64,000 bases of DNA from Massilia sp. YIM B02443 (GTDB lineage Bacteria > Pseudomonadota > Gammaproteobacteria > Burkholderiales > Burkholderiaceae_D). Positions within the stretch are counted from its first letter, which is position 1; every line of letters starts with the position of its first letter. The translations under genes were made by a program, and so were the position numbers. The stretch covers positions 62,001 through 126,000 of the forward strand of contig NZ_JASNRA010000008.1 of the NCBI RefSeq assembly GCF_030411955.1, written 5' to 3'. The notes under the pieces were generated by a model. It made no database searches. It was not told where the DNA came from and saw only the letters and a program-made list of their open reading frames with translations. Below, piece by piece: positions 58,338-64,000 of this stretch.

Positions 58338-60515
58338 ATGGCACCATTGGATCCTACCGGGCTCGAGTCCGTCGTCGATGAGATTCAGGACGACGCCAGT
58401 CCGCAGCAAACTGGTACGCAGATGAGCTACGAGGAAATCTCGAACCTGACGAACGGCGAACTGGGGCTGGGCGAGCACGACGAAGAAGCGCCCGGCGTCG
58501 CGGCCGAAGGCACGCCGTATCTACCGCCGCAACCGCTACCGATTCCGACCCCGAAACCGCCGATCCCGATCCCGCCGATCCCGATCCCGGTCATCAAGAA
58601 GGCGGTCAGCGGCTGCTACAAGGGCGCGCTGGGCAGCTTCCAGGTCGAGCTGCGGGTCGACGTCGACCGCGGCCGCACCATGAAGCGCGTCAGCGGCGAC
58701 TTTTACCAGACGGTCGGCAAGACCACCACCTATTTCGGCTCCTTCACCGTGGACAGCCCGGCGATCACGGTCACCGCGACCCGCATCGTGGCGCGCGGCC
58801 TGGGCCGCTTCACGTTCTCGGCCGGCGCGCCGGTGGTGCAGGTCACCATCCCGCGCGTGAGCCTGTTCCTGCCGCAGGCGCCGGCCAGCCTGCAGTTCTA
58901 TACCGTCACCAATGCGCCGGGCGCCAACTACCATTGCCCGTTCACGACCTCGCGCTACCGCACGGTGCGCATCGAAACCGACCGCGTGTCGGACGTCACC
59001 ACGCCCGTGTTCAGCAGCTATAACACCGGTTCGCTGCCGTCGGGCGGCGCGGCGCGCTCGATCAGCGTGGTGAGCGCCTTCGGCGAAGCCGGCATCGGCA
59101 TGTCCACCGTCCCGGGCGGCGTTGTCGACATCAGCGGTGCAGGCGCCGGCGCCAGCTGGAGCAACGCCGAGCTGCATGCTTCGATGCAGACCCAGTTCTC
59201 GCTATGGGCCGACGTGGCCCAGTGGTGCGTGTGGGAGCTGGTGGCGCAGAACCACGACCTGGGCAGCGGGCTATACGGCATCATGTTCGACCAGCAGGGC
59301 AAGCAGCGCCAGGGCTGCGCCGTGTTCCATGCAGGGATCGGCGGCACCTCGGCCGAGCAGCTGCGGCTGCAGCTGTACACCTACGTGCACGAACTGGGGC
59401 ACTGCTTCAACCTGATGCACTCGTGGCAGAAATCGTATGCCTCGCCGCCCAAGGCCAACCGCCCCAGCGCGCTGTCGTGGATGAACTACCCGTGGTACTA
59501 CCCGAGCGGCGGCGCATCGGGCTTCTGGAACAGTTTCGACTTCCGCTTCGACGACGAAGAGCTGATCCACCTGCGCCACGGCTTCCGCAACGACGTCATC
59601 ATGGGCGGCAACAACTTCACGGCCGGCGCTTCGCTCGGCAGGGAAGTGATGGCCGACGCGATCGAGGACGAATCGGGCCTGCGCTTCGAGATCTCGACCC
59701 ACCAGAAGAGCTTTGCGCTGGGCGAGCCGGTGGTGCTCCAACTCAAGCTGCAGGCCAACGACATGCGCGGCCGCCGCGCCCACAGCTGGCTGCATCCGAA
59801 TTGCGGGCTGGTGAAGGTCATCGTGCAAAAGCCGAGCGGCGAGGTGAAGGCCTACGAGCCGATGATCGACCACCTGGTGGGCGAACGCGCCACGGTGTTG
59901 AAGGCGAACGACGCGATCCGCGACAGCGCCTACATCGGCTACGGCAAGGACGGCTTCTATTTCGACCAGCCGGGCCAGTACCGGGTGCGCGCGGTGTATG
60001 CGGCGCTGGACGGCTCGCAGGTGCTGTCCGACCTGATCACGATCCGGGTGCGCTATCCGGTCAGTGCCGAAGAAGACCGGATGGCCGAACTGTTCCTGGG
60101 CGACGACCAGGGCGCGCTGCTGTACCTGCAGGGTTCGGACAGCGAAGCGCTGCGCGCCGGTAACGAAGCGTTCGAGGAAGTGCTGGACCGCTTCGGCGCC
60201 CATCCGATGGCGACCTATGTGCGCATGATCAAGGGCGTCAACCTGGGCCGCACCTTCAAGACCGTGGGCGCGGGCGGGCAGGCTGCGGCCAGCGAAGGCA
60301 AGCCGCTCGGCGTGCGCGAAGCCAGGCCGCAGGAAAGCATCGCGCTGCTGTCGAACGTGACCGCATCAGCGGTGCTCGATCCGGTGACCCAGGACCAGGC
60401 GCTGATGATGCTGTCGAGCGTGCAGAAGGCGATCGGCGACGACAAGGGCGCGAACGCGACCCTGAGCCAGCTGTCGGTGTCGTCCGCGGCGGCGTCGACC
60501 GCCCGCAAGCCATGA
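58338..60515 (+). CDS. Metzincin-like metalloprotease-related protein, family unknown
   Basis: 725 residues from ATG 58338 with AAGGAG 6 bases upstream. The first ~60 residues are acidic and disordered. A proline-rich linker follows at 61-86 (repeats of PIPIP). HELGHCFNLMH (351-361) fits the metzincin HExxHxxxxxH zinc site, though Asn replaces the usual Gly, and SWMNYPWY (380-387) is a fitting Met-turn. The C-terminal ~300 residues have a beta-rich region and a helical tail. There is no signal peptide, so either it stays inside or it uses a non-Sec route. I do not recognise the whole-protein family. 7 bases separate it from a secreted small protein. Confidence 0.8.
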   Translation: MAPLDPTGLESVVDEIQDDASPQQTGTQMSYEEISNLTNGELGLGEHDEEAPGVAAEGTPYLPPQPLPIPTPKPPIPIPPIPIPVIKKAVSGCYKGALGSFQVELRVDVDRGRTMKRVSGDFYQTVGKTTTYFGSFTVDSPAITVTATRIVARGLGRFTFSAGAPVVQVTIPRVSLFLPQAPASLQFYTVTNAPGANYHCPFTTSRYRTVRIETDRVSDVTTPVFSSYNTGSLPSGGAARSISVVSAFGEAGIGMSTVPGGVVDISGAGAGASWSNAELHASMQTQFSLWADVAQWCVWELVAQNHDLGSGLYGIMFDQQGKQRQGCAVFHAGIGGTSAEQLRLQLYTYVHELGHCFNLMHSWQKSYASPPKANRPSALSWMNYPWYYPSGGASGFWNSFDFRFDDEELIHLRHGFRNDVIMGGNNFTAGASLGREVMADAIEDESGLRFEISTHQKSFALGEPVVLQLKLQANDMRGRRAHSWLHPNCGLVKVIVQKPSGEVKAYEPMIDHLVGERATVLKANDAIRDSAYIGYGKDGFYFDQPGQYRVRAVYAALDGSQVLSDLITIRVRYPVSAEEDRMAELFLGDDQGALLYLQGSDSEALRAGNEAFEEVLDRFGAHPMATYVRMIKGVNLGRTFKTVGAGGQAAASEGKPLGVREARPQESIALLSNVTASAVLDPVTQDQALMMLSSVQKAIGDDKGANATLSQLSVSSAAASTARKP

Positions 60516-60522
60516 TGCGATC

Positions 60523-60939
60523 ATGGCGTGCAAGATGTGGAAAGTGATGGCCATGCTGGCGCCGCTGCTGTCATCGACAGCGGCGGCGCCGGCATCGGCC
60601 TGGTCCGGGGTTCCTGTCGTAACAAGCGAGAAGGCGAGGGCGGTCATGACGTTACGCGTAAGGCTGGGCGAAGGCTTCCAGAACAACACCGTGAGCGTGC
60701 GGGTCGATGGCAAGGAGGTGTTCAGCAAATCGGGGGTGAGCACCGACTGGACCATCTCGCGCGCCGACGCGGTCGATGTGAAAACCGGGGCCGCCAGCGT
60801 GCAGCTCGACGTGGCGGTCGAAGGAGGACCGCGGGTGGCGCGCTCGATCGACCCGGCACGGACGCCGTTCGTCGAAGTGCGGCTGGTGAACGATGAGCTG
60901 CAGTTGCTGCCGATGGGAGAGGAGCCCCCGATGCTGTAA
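60523..60939 (+). CDS. Small secreted protein downstream of the metzincin-like gene
   Basis: 138 residues. A signal peptide of about 26 residues (MACKMWKVMAMLAPLLSSTA then APASA). The mature part is beta-rich (VMTLRVRLGEGFQNNTVSV, VDGKEVFSKSGVSTDWTI, AASVQLDVAVEGG), suggesting a small immunoglobulin-like or beta-sandwich fold. No family recognised. It starts 7 bases after the metzincin-like gene, so the two are probably co-transcribed. It could be a partner, substrate or inhibitor; none is shown. Confidence 0.7.
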   Translation: MACKMWKVMAMLAPLLSSTAAAPASAWSGVPVVTSEKARAVMTLRVRLGEGFQNNTVSVRVDGKEVFSKSGVSTDWTISRADAVDVKTGAASVQLDVAVEGGPRVARSIDPARTPFVEVRLVNDELQLLPMGEEPPML

Positions 60940-60970
60940 ATTTTTTTGCAATCTGTTCGATCAACAGGGC

Positions 60971-60976
60971 TATAAT
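60971..60976 (+). promoter_or_regulatory. -10 element of the thiC promoter
   Basis: TATAAT with TTGCAA about 19 bases upstream (long spacer). The transcript would begin near 60983, just before the TPP riboswitch. Confidence 0.55.
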
Positions 60977-61002
60977 TCCCGTGCTGCCTTCTTGGCAGCA
61001 AA

Positions 61003-63098
<2,096 letters not shown>

Positions 63099-63302
63099 AT
63101 GACGCGGATCGAAGTCAACGGCGCGCCATGCAGCGTGCCGCCCGGGCAGACCTTGCTTGGCCTGCTCGAGCAGCTGGGCCTGAGCGGGCAGGGCATGGCG
63201 CTGGCGGTGAACCGCGAAGTGGTGCCGCGCCAGCAGTGGCTGGAACGCCATCTGCAGCAGGACGACAAAGTGGATATCGTGCGCGCCATCGGTGGCGGCT
63301 GA
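63099..63302 (+). CDS. thiS: Sulfur carrier protein ThiS
   Basis: 67 residues. Ubiquitin-like fold with the required C-terminal Gly-Gly (AIGGG). The C-terminal glycine is thiocarboxylated to deliver sulfur for the thiazole ring. ATG directly follows the thiC stop. Its partner ThiG begins 11 bases later. Confidence 0.95.
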   Translation: MTRIEVNGAPCSVPPGQTLLGLLEQLGLSGQGMALAVNREVVPRQQWLERHLQQDDKVDIVRAIGGG

Positions 63303-63313
63303 GAGGAGACAAG

Positions 63314-64000
63314 ATGAATGCAATGACTGAACTGAAGAACGACGCGCCCTTGAACATCGCGGGCCGCACCTACAACTCGCGCCTGCTGGTCGGCAGCGGC
63401 AAGTACCGCGACCTGGCGCAGACCCGCGCGGCGACGCTGGCCGCCGGCGCCGAGATCATCACGGTGGCGATCCGGCGCGTGAATATCGGCCAGGACCCGA
63501 ACGCGCCCAGCCTGCTGGACGTGCTGCCGCCGTCCGAATTCACGATCCTGCCGAATACCGCCGGCTGCTACACGGCCAGGGACGCGGTGTACACGCTGCA
63601 GATGGCGCGCGAGCTGCTCGGTGGCCACAAGCTGGTCAAGCTGGAGGTGCTGGGCGACCAGAAGACGCTGTTCCCGCACATGCCCGAAACCCTGGCGGCG
63701 GCGGAAACGCTGGTGCGCGACGGCTTCGACGTGATGGTCTACTGCAGCGACGACCCGATCCAGGCGCGCATCCTGCAGGAGATCGGCTGCGTGGCGGTGA
63801 TGCCGCTGGCGTCGCTGATCGGCTCCGGCATGGGCATCGTCAATCCGTGGAACCTGTCCCTGATCGTCGAGCAGGCCACGGTGCCGGTGCTGGTCGACGC
63901 CGGCGTCGGCACCGCGTCGGATGCGGCGATCGCGATGGAGCTCGGCTGCGACGGCGTGCTGATGAACACCGCGATCGCCGGCGCGCAAGACCCGGTGCGC
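63314..64000 (+). CDS. thiG: Thiazole synthase ThiG (3' end beyond the right edge)
   Basis: 229 codons are visible. The ATG at 63314 has AGGAG 6 bases upstream; a second ATG 9 bases later is possible. Starts [20 protein letters not shown]; the Schiff-base Lys is in [23 protein letters not shown] and [20 protein letters not shown] follow. A TIM-barrel that forms the thiazole phosphate from ThiS-thiocarboxylate, DXP and dehydroglycine. The last ~35-45 residues are off the edge. Confidence 0.96.
   Translation, partial: MNAMTELKNDAPLNIAGRTYNSRLLVGSGKYRDLAQTRAATLAAGAEIITVAIRRVNIGQDPNAPSLLDVLPPSEFTILPNTAGCYTARDAVYTLQMARELLGGHKLVKLEVLGDQKTLFPHMPETLAAAETLVRDGFDVMVYCSDDPIQARILQEIGCVAVMPLASLIGSGMGIVNPWNLSLIVEQATVPVLVDAGVGTASDAAIAMELGCDGVLMNTAIAGAQDPVR

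Overview
The window is high-GC DNA, roughly two-thirds G+C by eye, with tightly packed genes. Gene content and order point to a betaproteobacterium of the Burkholderiales, most likely Oxalobacteraceae of the Massilia/Telluria type. The indicators are fmt-def-lysM-dprA-smg-topB in a row, rplM-rpsI, argC-bactofilin-erpA-anmK, dusB-fis-purH, ruvCAB and a riboswitch-controlled thiCSG cluster. The genus is an inference from synteny and protein style; no rRNA gene, tRNA gene, CRISPR array, prophage or insertion sequence was seen.

Layout. 1-3.25 kb: metH on the minus strand, cut by the left edge. 3.5-11.7 kb: an orphan BrnA-like protein, then fmt-def (minus) diverging from lysM-dprA-smg-topB (plus). 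11.7-16.5 kb: an orphan antitoxin-like protein and an ABC exporter whose permease carries an aminopeptidase-like domain that has lost its zinc site. 16.7-22 kb: coq7, an OsmC protein, a NatAB-like ABC pair and a secreted serine peptidase. 22-38 kb: mostly housekeeping genes (rplM-rpsI, patatin, argC, bactofilin, erpA, anmK, an M23 peptidase, tyrS-dtd, a PEBP protein, a histidine phosphatase, dusB-fis, purH, ruvCAB). 38-43 kb: an amidohydrolase/CIA30 fusion in an apparent operon with a DesK/DesR-like two-component system, then two paralogous small membrane proteins. 43-48.7 kb: EmrE, a DUF2147 protein, an alanine/glycine symporter, a MarR-GNAT fusion and a TetR/metallo-hydrolase divergon. 48.7-49.8 kb: a clearly lower-GC islet with two unrecognised genes. 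49.8-55.1 kb: a degenerate receiver with a GAF protein, then an operon of a BlaI-type repressor, an M56-M23 fusion peptidase and a TonB-dependent receptor. 55.2-58 kb: valS. 58.3-60.9 kb: a metzincin-like protein and a small secreted protein. 61-64 kb: TPP riboswitch, thiC, thiS and partial thiG.

The most unusual locus is blaI / M56-M23 / TonB receptor. It has the architecture of a BlaR1-BlaI sensor-repressor pair, but the periplasmic beta-lactam sensor is replaced by a LytM-type (M23) domain with intact metal ligands. Two copies of GACAnnTGTC, one inside an 18-bp perfect palindrome, lie directly upstream. This suggests a cell-wall-sensing circuit that controls an outer-membrane receptor. Other points of interest are the zinc-less M1-like domain in the ABC permease, palindromic operators next to the TetR and MarR-type genes, a multi-hairpin repeat element after purH and the metzincin/secreted-protein pair.
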